DNA from: Caulobacterales bacterium
Lineage (GTDB): Bacteria > Pseudomonadota > Alphaproteobacteria > Caulobacterales > Parvularculaceae
DNA: 64,000 nt
Direction: 5' to 3'
Assembly: GCA_020638525.1 (NCBI GenBank)
Contig: JACKIL010000003.1
Location: forward strand, 248,001-312,000
The notes beneath the pieces were generated by a model. It searched no databases, was not told where the DNA came from, and saw nothing but the letters and a program-made list of their open reading frames with translations. Below, piece by piece: positions 33,834 through 42,957 of the stretch (its first letter is position 1; each line of letters begins with the position of its first letter). A program made the translations under genes and the position numbers.

Positions 33834-34544
33834 TTACGAAGCTTTCGAGCCGGCGAGTTTGGCCCAGACGCTTTCCGGGCCAAGTTCGGCGATGAAACTC
33901 GCATGCGCTTCCGCCTCTTCCGGCGTGACAAGGCTCGGCAAAGGTGAAGGGCGTGGTCGCGCCTTGCGCGGGCCTTCGCCATCGGCGCCGTCGCCATATT
34001 TCCCGAAATTGAGGCCCGCCTGCGCGCCGCCAGTCAGTTCGATATAGACGGCCGCGAGCAGTTTGGAGTCGAGCAACGCGCCGTGGCCGTCGCGGGCGCG
34101 TGTCGACGTATCGATGCCGAAGCGGGTGCAAAGCGCATCAAGGCTCGCCGGCGAGCCCGGATATTTTCGGCGCGCGAAATGCAGCGTGTCGAAGACCTTG
34201 TTCGAAAGCTTCGGCAGCCTGGCCGCCTCAAGCTCCGCATTCATGAACGGCACGTCGAAGGAAACGCCGTTATGGGCGATCAGCTCCGCCTCGCCGATAA
34301 ACTCAAGGAAGGCAGGTGCGACGACCGCTTCGGCGAAAAGCGGTTTGTCGGAGAGAAAGCGCGAAGAAAGCCCGTGCACCTGAAACGCGCTGTCGGGCAT
34401 GTCGCGCTCGGGGTTTACGTAAGTATGGAAGTTCTTGCCGGTGACGGCGCCATTGACGAGCTCAACGGCGCCGATTTCGACGACGCGATGGCCTTCGTCG
34501 AACCGGAAACCGGTCGTTTCGATGTCAAAAACTACCTGCCGCAT
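33834..34544 (-). CDS. dnaQ: DNA polymerase III epsilon subunit (proofreading exonuclease)
   Basis: 3'-5' exonuclease of the replicative polymerase, 236 residues. The Exo motifs are intact: DIETTGFRFDEGHRVVEIGA (Exo I), ELIAHNGVSFDVPFMN (Exo II) and RARDGHGALLDSKLLAAVY (Exo III with the HxxxxD pair). The C-terminal PRPSPLPSLVTPEEAEAHA segment is a polymerase-contacting tail. The start at MRQVVFDIETTG (34544) is preferred over an upstream frame extension. It converges with secB. Confidence 0.96.
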   Translation of the reverse strand: MRQVVFDIETTGFRFDEGHRVVEIGAVELVNGAVTGKNFHTYVNPERDMPDSAFQVHGLSSRFLSDKPLFAEAVVAPAFLEFIGEAELIAHNGVSFDVPFMNAELEAARLPKLSNKVFDTLHFARRKYPGSPASLDALCTRFGIDTSTRARDGHGALLDSKLLAAVYIELTGGAQAGLNFGKYGDGADGEGPRKARPRPSPLPSLVTPEEAEAHASFIAELGPESVWAKLAGSKAS

Positions 34545-34610
34545 GCAGGCGCAATGTAGCTGCGTTCGCGAGACGGGCAACGCTGCGAAAAGCCCATGTG
34601 CAAAACGAGC

Positions 34611-34663
34611 CTGGAGCACGTTCCCGAAAATGCGAGACGGGGAACGTGCTCCAGTTTTTTCTT
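34611..34663. terminator. Perfect 15-bp hairpin with U-run
   Basis: The arms CTGGAGCACGTTCCC (34611-34625) and its exact complement (34640-34654) are separated by 14 bases, followed on the plus strand by TTTTTTCTT (34655-34663). It lies between two minus-strand genes; in the minus direction only the stem is useful. It may be part of the composite repeat with the neighbouring copy 3. Confidence 0.5.
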
Positions 34664-34666
34664 AGT

Positions 34667-34711
34667 CGCGCATTTTGTCCGAAAACCGGTTCCCACTTTT
34701 CGGAATGCGCG
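34667..34711. repeat. Dispersed palindromic repeat, copy 3
   Basis: The outer arms CGCGCATT/AATGCGCG (34667-34674, 34704-34711) surround the inner arms CCGAAAA/TTTTCGG (34679-34685, 34697-34703) with core CCGGTTCCCAC. It sits directly after the stop codon of the PQQ dehydrogenase gene, and its core is identical to copy 2. Confidence 0.75.
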
Positions 34712-36778
34712 CTAGCGCCGCCGGAAGACGAAGCGCGCAAGGAGGAGCCCCGCGCCGACGAGCGCAAGACCGATCAGCGACATGTTGAGGATGAAGCGCC
34801 GGCCCGGCCTGTCGAGCAGGCGCGAGACCAAAGACGGCTTCCTGTCGCCCGCGCGCGGCAATGCGTAAGCGACGACATAGTCCCCCTGCCGCGTGCCCGC
34901 TTCGCTGTGCCCGCCAGCGGCGATGACGACATATTGCCGGCCCTTGTAGACATAGCTCATGGGCCCAGCCTGACCGCTCGCCGGGAGGCGCGACAGCCAG
35001 AGCAAATCCCCGCTCGCGCCGTCAAAGGCGCGCAGATAGGAATCCATCGTCGCGGCGATGAAGACGAGGCCGCCGCCGGTCGCGAGCGGGCCGCCTAGAC
35101 CCGGCATGCCGGTGTGGAGCGTCAGGCCCAGCGGCGCGAAATCCTCCGTCGTGCCGAGAACCGAGTTCCACGTTTCCTCGCCGCTATCCATGTCGATCGC
35201 ATGGAGAATGCCCCAGGGCGGCGGATTGCAAGGGAGCCCGAGCGGGCCGACCATCATCTGCCGGCGCATCGCATAAGGCGCGCCGCGCATCGGCGCCTGT
35301 TCGCCATGCGCGGCGTCATGCCAGTCGTCATCCGTCTCGGCGCGCGGGACGAGCGTGATGAGGTGCATCGCGCTTGTCGTATTGATGTAGAAACGGTTCG
35401 CGGACGGATCATAGGCGCCGCCGCCCCAGTTCGCCCCGCCGCCGGTGAAAGGAAAGACGATCGTTCCTTCGAGCGAGGGCGGGGTGAAGATGCCTTCATG
35501 GCGCGCGGCTGAAATAGCCTTCGCGCAGGATGCGCGGTCGAAAGGCGTGAGGCCGAAAGCATCATCCGCTGAAATGTCAGATTGCGAGAGCGGCGCGGGC
35601 GCGACCGGAAAAGGCTGCGTCGGCGAGAGCGTTTCACCAGCAACGCCGCCTTGCGGAACGGGGCGTTCTTCGACCGGGAAGACTGGCTCGCCCGTGTCGC
35701 GATCGAGCGTGAAGACAAGGCCTGTCTTGGTCGCCTGAATGACGACATCGCGCTTTCGTCCGTCTTTCGTAATGGTCGCGAGCATGGGCTGGTTCGGCAC
35801 GTCATAGTCCCAGACATCGTGATGAACGGTCTGGAACGCCCAGCGCAGGGCGCCGCTTTCAGCATCGAGCGCGACGATTGAATTGGCGTGCGCGTTATCG
35901 CCGGGGCGAAGCCCGCCGAAGAAATCGGGGCTCGGGCTCGATGTCGGCAAAAAGACAAGGCCGCGCGCTTCATCGACCGACATGGGCGCCCAGACATTCG
36001 CATGGCCTTCAACAGGCGGCTCGGCGCCGTTCCAGCCTTGCGCCGCAGCGCTTTCCGCATCGCGCGGGATCGGATCGAAAGACCAGAGAGGCGCGCCCGT
36101 TCGCACATCGAAAGCGCGCACGGTTCCGCGCGGCGCCTCGACGCTCACATTGTCCGAGATCGCCGAGCCGACAATGACCGCGCCGCGCGCGATGACGGGC
36201 GCTGATGTAATCTGAAATTCGCCCGGCCAAACGAGCTTCGCCTCCGGATCGATTGCGACAACGCCGTCTTCGCCGAAACCTTCGCACGGCGCGCCGTCTT
36301 CAAGATCGACCGCGACGAGGCGATGATCGTTGGTGCCCGTATAAACGCGCGCGGCGCATTTGGCGTTCGCCGGCGCATCCCCATCGCGCCAATAGGCGAC
36401 GCCGCGGCAATTGAAATGGTTCGCCGGGCGCTGATCCATGTCGACGTGCGGATCGTGACGCCAGAGTTCTTTCCCGCTTTCCGGATCAAGCGCGATGATC
36501 TCGTTGAACGGCGTACAGAGGACGAGCTTGTCCTCGACGAGGATTGGCGTCACCTCGAACTTCATCCGTTTACGCACCTTTTCCGGGACCGCCATGTGCC
36601 CGGTGCGGTAAGTCCATACAGGGATCAGCTCACCGACATTCTCGCGCGTGATTTCCGCCGCTGAAGAATAGCGCTCGCCGCCCGCATCGCCGCCGGGATA
36701 GGCCCAGCCTTCGCTGGCGCGCGGGGCGCTGCTCGCAAATGCAAAAAGGAACGCCGCCGCCGATAGAATGTGTCTCAT
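34712..36778 (-). CDS. PQQ-dependent dehydrogenase (glucose/quinate family)
   Basis: A 688-residue periplasmic quinoprotein. The signal peptide is about 1-22. The eight-bladed propeller begins GWAYPGGDAGGERYSSAAEI, has repeated WxxGG-like and ALDPESGKELWRHDP strands, FNCRGVAYW, and a long NRFYINTTSAMHLI stretch. Membrane-type glucose dehydrogenases usually have N-terminal helices; here a single helix lies at the C-terminus (FILNMSLIGLALVGAGLLLARFVF), ending in basic residues. ATG 36778 precedes the signal peptide; the frame opens earlier at 36817. A substrate is not deducible; no PQQ biosynthesis genes are in the window. Downstream is palindromic repeat copy 3. Confidence 0.85.
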   Translation of the reverse strand: MRHILSAAAFLFAFASSAPRASEGWAYPGGDAGGERYSSAAEITRENVGELIPVWTYRTGHMAVPEKVRKRMKFEVTPILVEDKLVLCTPFNEIIALDPESGKELWRHDPHVDMDQRPANHFNCRGVAYWRDGDAPANAKCAARVYTGTNDHRLVAVDLEDGAPCEGFGEDGVVAIDPEAKLVWPGEFQITSAPVIARGAVIVGSAISDNVSVEAPRGTVRAFDVRTGAPLWSFDPIPRDAESAAAQGWNGAEPPVEGHANVWAPMSVDEARGLVFLPTSSPSPDFFGGLRPGDNAHANSIVALDAESGALRWAFQTVHHDVWDYDVPNQPMLATITKDGRKRDVVIQATKTGLVFTLDRDTGEPVFPVEERPVPQGGVAGETLSPTQPFPVAPAPLSQSDISADDAFGLTPFDRASCAKAISAARHEGIFTPPSLEGTIVFPFTGGGANWGGGAYDPSANRFYINTTSAMHLITLVPRAETDDDWHDAAHGEQAPMRGAPYAMRRQMMVGPLGLPCNPPPWGILHAIDMDSGEETWNSVLGTTEDFAPLGLTLHTGMPGLGGPLATGGGLVFIAATMDSYLRAFDGASGDLLWLSRLPASGQAGPMSYVYKGRQYVVIAAGGHSEAGTRQGDYVVAYALPRAGDRKPSLVSRLLDRPGRRFILNMSLIGLALVGAGLLLARFVFRRR

Positions 36779-36860
36779 GCGGATGAGGCCCTCTCCCTGA
36801 AAGGGCGAGCATAACATCCGCGCGCCGACGCGAGAACGGATTTGGGCGCCGGGAAGGGGC

Positions 36861-39587
36861 TTACGCCGCCTCGCCCATCAGCGCCGATTTCACTTTTACG
36901 GCGAGGCCCTTGAGCGTGAACGGCTTCTGGATGTAGGCCGCGCCCTCGACGCTATCGAGCTGATCGCGCACCGCGCTCTCGGCATAGCCTGACATGAAGA
37001 TGACTTTCGCCTTGAGGCCAAGCTCTTTGCGCGCGCGGGCGATGAGCGTCGGCCCGTCGATTTCAGGCATCATCACGTCGGATAGAATGAGATCGAAGCC
37101 CGCCTCGTCTTCCGCGAGCATTTCGAGCGCTTCATCCCCGTCGCTCGCCGTCGTCACCTCATAGCCGCGGTCTTCGAGCGCGGTGGTGACGAATTTGCGG
37201 ACATATTCCTCGTCTTCGACGACGAGAATGCGGCCTGCGCCCGTGAGATCGGCGGGCGCCTGAACGCCTTGCACGAGCGGTTCTTCCACCGCCTCGCCCT
37301 GATGGGCGGGAAGGTAAATCCGGAAGACCGCGCCGCCATTATCCGCGTCGCCTACAGTGATCGCGCCTTCCATCTGGCCGATAATTCCGTAGACGGTCGA
37401 AAGGCCGAGACCCGTGCCCTTGCCCGGCGCCTTGGTGGTGAAGAACGGATCGAAAATCCGGTCGCGGATTTCCGATGGCACGCCCGGCCCCGTATCCGTC
37501 ACTTCGATCAGCAGATGCTCCTGCTCGGCGAGGCCGTTGATCTTCAGCGCCGCCATCTCCTCCGCTGTCACGATGCTTGTCTTGATCGACACTTTTCCGC
37601 CGGAGGCGCCCATTGCGTCGCGCGCATTGACGGCGAGATTCATGATGGCCGTTTCAAGCTGGTTCTTGTCGACGCGGATCAGCGGCAGGCCGCGCCCGTT
37701 CATCAGTTCGAGCTTCACTTTTTCGCCGACAGCGCCGTCGAGGAAGCGCGTGAAATCGCGCAGGATCTCCGTAATCGAATAAACCTCGCGCTGGAGCGTC
37801 TGCTCGCGCGAATAGGCGAGCAATTGCTTGACCATATTCGCCGCGCGCTGCGCGGTCTGATTGATCAGCACAAGGTCCATATAAGCGGGGTCGCCCGCCG
37901 GATGGCGCAGCATCAACAGCTCGGCCTTGCCGAGCACGACCTGCAGCACATTGTTGAAGTCGTGCGCGACTTCGCTCGCAAGACGGCCGATCGCCTTCAG
38001 CTTCTGGTCCTGCGCATATTCCTGCTCCATTACGCGCCGATCGGTGACGTCGACGGAATAGAGGAAAGTGCGCCGCGAACCGTATGAGCCGCGCCGGCGC
38101 CGCACGGGCCGCGCATAAAGCGCGAAAGCGCGCGCCGAAGGGCCTTCGCCGACAAGCGCGTCGACAGGGCGCGGCGCGCCGCCGGAGGCCGCCTTGCGGC
38201 GGATTTCAGCGGCGAGTTCTTCGATCGTCTGACCCGCCATCAGTTTCGCAAGCGGAGCGTTTTTCTTTGCACCGCCGAAAACCTCCGTAAACGCCTTATT
38301 GGCTTCAACGATGCGCGCATCGCGCCCGATTTCGCCCTCTATGACGGCGACGCCGAACGGCGCCTCTGTCACGTCGCCTGAAACTGAGACTTCTTCGTCT
38401 GTCTCCGGCTCTTCTTCAATATCGAGCTCGACGCAGACGAAGCCTTCGCCGACGCCGCCGCGCCGGAAGGCTGTGAACTCGGCGTCCGCCGGATCGGCGC
38501 CGCGGCGGCGTACTTTCGCTTTCTGTTGCGTCTGGTCGATCTGCCAGAGCGCGCGAACGAGCTCGGCCGTCTCGCCGAGAATGATGTCGTTGATGTGGTT
38601 GAGTTCGCCGCGCTCGACGCCGAGCTTTGCGCGCATCGCCGCATTCGACCAGGCGATCTGTCCGGATTTTTCGAGCCCGAACACCGGGCGAATATAGTCA
38701 GCATACGATGCGGCGAGCGCGTCGCGTTCTTCTTCCTCGGCGGGAAGTTCGCGCAGGCGCCAGGCGACATGTTCTTCGGCGCCGGCGATCGGACGCACAG
38801 AAACTTCGAAGCGCCGCGGCGCTGTCGCATTCATGCCGATGAGCTGGCGGATCGTCTCTTCGGCGGGAGCCGCGCTCTTGGCCGCGCGGAAGAGACGGAA
38901 GAGCTTCGTCGATTCGAGGCCCTGCTCTGAGAAGAGCCGGTCGATGCGCGGCGGAAGGCCCGCAGCGCCGAGCACGCCCGCCTCGCGCGCTAGCGAGAGA
39001 TAGGCTGCGTTCGCAAAAGCGACGACGCCGTCGCGGCGCGTGACAAGGCGCGCATCGGCGTCGGCGTCGAGAAGGCGTTCGGCGACGCCGAGCGCTGCAA
39101 GTTTTTCCGCTCCGCCAATCTGGACTGTCGCCGCCTCGCCGGGTTTTCCGAGCATGACGCCGCGCATCAGCGCCGGCGTGAACATGCGCGTCGCCGCGCC
39201 CGCAATGAGCGCGCCCGCAAGAACGGCGAGGCCGAGCACGAAGACGAGCCCCGCGCCCGTCAGCGCATCAGATGAGAGCGCAAGGAAGGCCCCAGCTGCG
39301 AGTGCGGCCGCGCCGCCGCCCCAAAGGAGCGCGATAGAGAGAATCTGCAAAGGCCCGGCGCGGCGCGCCGGCGCGGCCGCTTCGGTCTCTTCGACCGGCG
39401 CAGGCTTCGGCGCCGGCTTGTCGGAAGGTTTGACGCGGGCTTTCTCGCGCTTGCGCGCGGCGGCCTGCGCCTCCGCTTCGGCCATCAGCCGGGCGATATC
39501 TTCCGCTCGCACCGGGCGAGGCGTTTCGAAAGCGCCATCCGGCGCTGGTTCTTCTTTGACTTTGGTCGCTGCGCGCACGCTCGCCAC
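36861..39587 (-). CDS. cckA: CckA-type hybrid sensor histidine kinase
   Basis: Cell-cycle kinase that in alphaproteobacteria phosphorylates CtrA and CpdR through ChpT. The 908-residue protein has a charged N-terminal extension (1-78), two membrane helices (about 80-130), PAS-like domains (about 165-290, 295-390, 405-515), a HisKA domain with EVAHDFNNVLQVVLGKAELL (His542) and LLAYSREQTLQREV, an ATPase domain (TDTGPGVP, GKGTGLGLSTVYGI), and a receiver with LVVEDEEYVRKF and LILSDVMMPEIDG (Asp837). It starts with GTG after GGAGAAAG. It is longer than Caulobacter CckA (about 690 residues), mostly in the extension and PAS region. Confidence 0.9.
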   Translation of the reverse strand: MASVRAATKVKEEPAPDGAFETPRPVRAEDIARLMAEAEAQAAARKREKARVKPSDKPAPKPAPVEETEAAAPARRAGPLQILSIALLWGGGAAALAAGAFLALSSDALTGAGLVFVLGLAVLAGALIAGAATRMFTPALMRGVMLGKPGEAATVQIGGAEKLAALGVAERLLDADADARLVTRRDGVVAFANAAYLSLAREAGVLGAAGLPPRIDRLFSEQGLESTKLFRLFRAAKSAAPAEETIRQLIGMNATAPRRFEVSVRPIAGAEEHVAWRLRELPAEEEERDALAASYADYIRPVFGLEKSGQIAWSNAAMRAKLGVERGELNHINDIILGETAELVRALWQIDQTQQKAKVRRRGADPADAEFTAFRRGGVGEGFVCVELDIEEEPETDEEVSVSGDVTEAPFGVAVIEGEIGRDARIVEANKAFTEVFGGAKKNAPLAKLMAGQTIEELAAEIRRKAASGGAPRPVDALVGEGPSARAFALYARPVRRRRGSYGSRRTFLYSVDVTDRRVMEQEYAQDQKLKAIGRLASEVAHDFNNVLQVVLGKAELLMLRHPAGDPAYMDLVLINQTAQRAANMVKQLLAYSREQTLQREVYSITEILRDFTRFLDGAVGEKVKLELMNGRGLPLIRVDKNQLETAIMNLAVNARDAMGASGGKVSIKTSIVTAEEMAALKINGLAEQEHLLIEVTDTGPGVPSEIRDRIFDPFFTTKAPGKGTGLGLSTVYGIIGQMEGAITVGDADNGGAVFRIYLPAHQGEAVEEPLVQGVQAPADLTGAGRILVVEDEEYVRKFVTTALEDRGYEVTTASDGDEALEMLAEDEAGFDLILSDVMMPEIDGPTLIARARKELGLKAKVIFMSGYAESAVRDQLDSVEGAAYIQKPFTLKGLAVKVKSALMGEAA

Positions 39588-39729
39588 AGGGCCTTTCTCC
39601 GGAAAGACTTCGCGAACCGGCGACTATGGGGTGCTTCGCAGGGGCGCGCCATAGACGCCGGACCTCCCTTGAAGCGGGCATTCCGTTAACGTTTGATTAA
39701 GAATTGAGACCAACGAGCGCTAAATCGAA

Positions 39730-39755
39730 AACGCCGCCCGGCGAGGGGCGGCGTT
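39730..39755 (-). terminator. Terminator of the 39793-40317 gene
   Basis: The stem AACGCCGCCC / GGGCGGCGTT with a 6-base loop is followed on the minus strand by TTTTCGATTT. It lies between cckA and the small membrane protein gene. Confidence 0.7.
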
Positions 39756-39792
39756 GATCGTTTCGGCATCGCATTAGCCAAGGCTGGCCGTG

Positions 39793-40317
39793 CTATTTGA
39801 CGTCGAAGTCGAGCACTTTGCAGACGTCGCGAAGAAGGCCGTAAGCCGTCGTCTCGTCCATGCCGCCAGCGATCTGAAACGACTTGCCGCCTTGCTCGAC
39901 ATTGAGCGAATTCGCAACGCGCGCGACATTGGCGCGGTGCGCCATGCCGGCGGCCGCATTCGCGTTCGTCGTATAGGTCTCCATCAGCTCCTGGTCGGTG
40001 ATGCCGTTCTTCAGGATGAGCCGGTGAATGTCTTCCTTCTTGAAGGTCTGACCGCCCGCCTCAATCGAGTCAGCCATGACGCGGAAGGTGCTGACTTCGC
40101 GATGACCTTTCGGACGCATATCGCGGAACCATCCGTACCAAACGATGAACGCCGCCAGCAGAGCGCCGAAAATGACGTTCGCGGCGAGCGCAATCAGCGA
40201 GAAAAAGCCGCCGATGATGAGAAGATAGGTGAATTTGGGAGAAGGCGCCGGGGTGACCTCGAAGACCGTGGCCGGTCCGTCCTGACGCTTCGTGTATTCA
40301 GAGCCTTTGTTCGCCAT
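39793..40317 (-). CDS. Small two-helix membrane protein of unknown function
   Basis: A 174-residue protein with a short charged N-terminus, two close membrane helices (about 29-62: FTYLLIIGGFFSLIALAANVIFGALLAAFIVWYGWF) and a cytosolic domain of about 100 residues containing HREVSTFRVMADSIEAGGQTFKKEDIHRLILKN. The domain reads like a PH-type or bPH-like beta domain linked to a membrane anchor, but I do not recognise it firmly. Its own terminator lies just downstream, so it is probably monocistronic. Confidence 0.65.
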   Translation of the reverse strand: MANKGSEYTKRQDGPATVFEVTPAPSPKFTYLLIIGGFFSLIALAANVIFGALLAAFIVWYGWFRDMRPKGHREVSTFRVMADSIEAGGQTFKKEDIHRLILKNGITDQELMETYTTNANAAAGMAHRANVARVANSLNVEQGGKSFQIAGGMDETTAYGLLRDVCKVLDFDVK

Positions 40318-40469
40318 GCCGGTCCCCTTCGTGAGCAGAGGCGTAAAAACTCGCTACTAAGTCGCAGGAAGAAGTGCCACGGAAGCCGGACGCTGGCAAG
40401 CGAAACGGCGCAGGTCAGCCGCATGCGGATGAAAGTAGGGAAAGCTCACGCGACCCGCAGCCGGACTGT

Positions 40470-41453
40470 TCAGCCTGCCGCCAGCACATGCACGCTGAAG
40501 AGGCGCTCGGGGTCAATATAGACGGCTCGGGGGGAAAAGCCGGCCCGGCGCGCGAGGGCGGAAAATTCCTCCACGGCGTATTTGTGTGAATTCTCGATGT
40601 GAATGCGCTCGCCCGCGCCGATGAAAAGTCGCTCGCCCGCGACCGCAACCGATTGATCCGCCAACGCTTCAAGGCGCATCTCAATTCGCCCAGCCTCTTC
40701 ATTCCAGGCGACGTCATAGCGGAAGGCGGAAAGGTCGAAGTCCGCGCCGAGCTCTCGGTTCGCCCGGGCGAGCACGTTCTTGATGAACGCTTCCGTGACG
40801 CCTTCTGCGTCGTCATAAGCCGCCAGAAGCCGGCTTGGATCCTTTTTGAGATCGACGCCGACGACCATCAGCCCGTCCGCACCCAGCCTCTCGCGCCAGC
40901 CCGCAAGGAGGAGGCGCGCTTCGCCATGGGTGAGATTGCCGATCGTCGAGCCGGGGAAAAATCCGACGCGGCGGCCGTCCACCGCCGGCAGCGGGAAATG
41001 CGCCGAATAGTCCGCACACACGGCGATGACGTCGATCTCCGGATAGTCGCCGGCGAGCCCGTTTGCGGCCGCGCGCAAATGTTCGCGGCTGACATCGATG
41101 GGCATATAGGCGGCGGGCGCCTCCATCCGGTCGAGAAGAAGACGCGTCTTGATGCTGGAGCCGCTGCCAAGCTCGATGAGCGCGGCCCCCGGGCCGATGA
41201 TCTTCGCGATATCGCCCGCGTGGGCTTCCAGGATCGAAAGCTCCGTACGCGTTGGATAATATTCCGGCAGCGTGCAGATGCGGTCGAAGAGCGCAGAGCC
41301 TTGCGCGTCATATAGAAAGCGGCAGGGAATCGCCCTCGGGCTCGCTTTCATGCCGTCGAGAAAAGCTTCCTCAAAGCTTTCTTCACGGCGCAGGAAGTCG
41401 ACGAAGCGAAAGCCCGCCGTCTTTGAGCGCAGGGCGCTGTGCTTATGCGTCAT
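40470..41453 (-). CDS. egtD: Histidine N-alpha-methyltransferase EgtD
   Basis: First step of ergothioneine synthesis: SAM-dependent trimethylation of histidine to hercynine. The 327-residue protein has the EgtD features: YPTRTELSILEAHAGDI, the SAM motif ALIELGSGSSIKTRLLLD, and IPxDVS (YMPIDVSREHL), with a C-terminal FSALARRAGFSPRAVYIDPERLFSVHVL. The 5' end overlaps egtB by 11 bases. The pair forms an operon with egtB first. Confidence 0.94.
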   Translation of the reverse strand: MTHKHSALRSKTAGFRFVDFLRREESFEEAFLDGMKASPRAIPCRFLYDAQGSALFDRICTLPEYYPTRTELSILEAHAGDIAKIIGPGAALIELGSGSSIKTRLLLDRMEAPAAYMPIDVSREHLRAAANGLAGDYPEIDVIAVCADYSAHFPLPAVDGRRVGFFPGSTIGNLTHGEARLLLAGWRERLGADGLMVVGVDLKKDPSRLLAAYDDAEGVTEAFIKNVLARANRELGADFDLSAFRYDVAWNEEAGRIEMRLEALADQSVAVAGERLFIGAGERIHIENSHKYAVEEFSALARRAGFSPRAVYIDPERLFSVHVLAAG

Positions 41454-42723
41454 CGGCGAGCCTCATTCCGGAGAACGCCCAGCGGGCGGCGGGCGGGAAG
41501 AAATTGCGATAGGTGTTTCGAATGTGATCGCCCGGCGTTGCGGCCGAACCGCCGCGCAATACGAACTGGTTGCACATGAATTTGCCGTTATATTCGCCGA
41601 GCGCGCCGGGGCCGGGCCTGAACCCCGGATAGGCCGTATACGGACTTTGTGTCCATTCCCAAGCGTCGCCGATCATCTGGGAAAGGCCCGTTCCCGCCGA
41701 AGGCTGGGGATGGAAATAGCCGCATTCCGCGAGCGCGCCCTTATGGATCGCCGCATGAGAGGCGACCTCCCACTCCGCCTCGCTCGGAAGGCGCTTGCCC
41801 GCCCAGCGGGCATAGGCGTCCGCCTCGTAGTAGCTCACATGGCAGACGGGCGCAGCGAGGTTCAAAGGCTGCATGCCAGCGAGCGTGAAGAGGCGCTGCT
41901 CATCGCCGTCATTCTCGCGGCGCCAATAAAGCGGCGCGCGCCAGCCCTCGCGCTGGATCTCGGCCCATCCATCGGAAAGCCAGAGTTCCGGCCGCTCATA
42001 ACCGCCATCGCCCATGAATTCGAGATAGTCCGCATTCGTCACAAGCCGCGTTGCGAGCTTGAACGGCTCGAGCCAGACCTTGTGGCGCGGACTTTCATTG
42101 TCGAAGGCGAAGTCCTCGCCTTCATGGCCGATCTCGATGAGCCCGCCATCAAAGCGCGCCCATTCGAGCGGCGGCGCATCGCGTACAGCGGCCGGCGGAA
42201 ACGCGCCGTAACTTGGCGCGAATGGGTGCTCCGAAAAGATATGCTTGATGTCCATCAGGATCAGTTCCTGATGTTGCTGCTCATGGTGAAGGCCAAGCTC
42301 GAGACGCGATGCAATCTCGAGCGCGTGCTCGCCAGGTTTGCCGAGAAGCGCGGCGATCGCCGCGTCGACATGACGCCGATAGCGGTGGACTTCCTCAAGC
42401 GGCGGGCGCGAGAGAAGCCCGCGCTTCGGGCGCGCATGACGCGGGCCTTCCGCCTCGTAATAGGAATTGAAGAGAAACGCGAAAGCCTCATCGAACGGGC
42501 GCCAGCCCGGCGCGAAGGGCTTCAACACGAATGTCTCGAAGAACCATGTCGTGTGCGCGAGATGCCATTTTGTCGGGCTGACATCCGGCATGGACTGAAT
42601 CGCCTGATCTTCGGCGGAAAGCGGCGCGGCGAGCGCCAATGTTTGCGCGCGAACGCGCGCAAAACGTGCATCAAGCGCTTCTTGCGCGTTCTGTTCGGGC
42701 AAGGATCGGGAAGGGCGCGCCAT
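41443..42723 (-). CDS. egtB: Ergothioneine synthase EgtB
   Basis: Non-haem iron sulfoxide synthase that joins hercynine to a thiol donor in ergothioneine synthesis. The 426-residue protein has a DinB-like helical N-terminus containing the iron ligands (WHLAHTTWFFETF at 53-65, HHEQQHQE from about 146) and a C-terminal FGE-fold domain (KRLPSEAEWEVASH, GDAWEWTQSPYTAYPGF, FVLRGGSAATPGDHIRNTYRNFFPP). ATG 42723 gives the usual EgtB length with an AGGAG further upstream; the frame stays open to 42933. The two genes together suffice for the EgtB-EgtD route; other egt genes are not seen here. Confidence 0.92.
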   Translation of the reverse strand: MARPSRSLPEQNAQEALDARFARVRAQTLALAAPLSAEDQAIQSMPDVSPTKWHLAHTTWFFETFVLKPFAPGWRPFDEAFAFLFNSYYEAEGPRHARPKRGLLSRPPLEEVHRYRRHVDAAIAALLGKPGEHALEIASRLELGLHHEQQHQELILMDIKHIFSEHPFAPSYGAFPPAAVRDAPPLEWARFDGGLIEIGHEGEDFAFDNESPRHKVWLEPFKLATRLVTNADYLEFMGDGGYERPELWLSDGWAEIQREGWRAPLYWRRENDGDEQRLFTLAGMQPLNLAAPVCHVSYYEADAYARWAGKRLPSEAEWEVASHAAIHKGALAECGYFHPQPSAGTGLSQMIGDAWEWTQSPYTAYPGFRPGPGALGEYNGKFMCNQFVLRGGSAATPGDHIRNTYRNFFPPAARWAFSGMRLADDA

Positions 42724-42852
42724 CGCCAGCAGGTCGCTCCTGTTGCAGTCGCGCGCATCGCATTCAAGCGAGATGAGCATGCGGGCGAGATGGTTCTTCC
42801 TTTTCGCATTAAAGCGAAGGAAGCCATCGAATGCAAAGTAACGAATGGAAAC

Positions 42853-42888
42853 AAAACGCCGTCCCGGATTTCCCCGGGACGGCGTTTT
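42853..42888 (-). terminator. Terminator downstream of the M2 peptidase gene
   Basis: Perfect 15-bp arms (42853-42867 and 42874-42888; AAAACGCCGTCCCGG and its complement) with a 6-base loop. On the minus strand it ends in TTTTGTTT. It separates the peptidase gene from egtB. Confidence 0.85.
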
Positions 42889-42957
42889 GCGTGATTTCCT
42901 AGCGGCGAACCGGCGATGCGCCAGTTCCATCACAATGTTTTTACCAACAGCGCGTGC

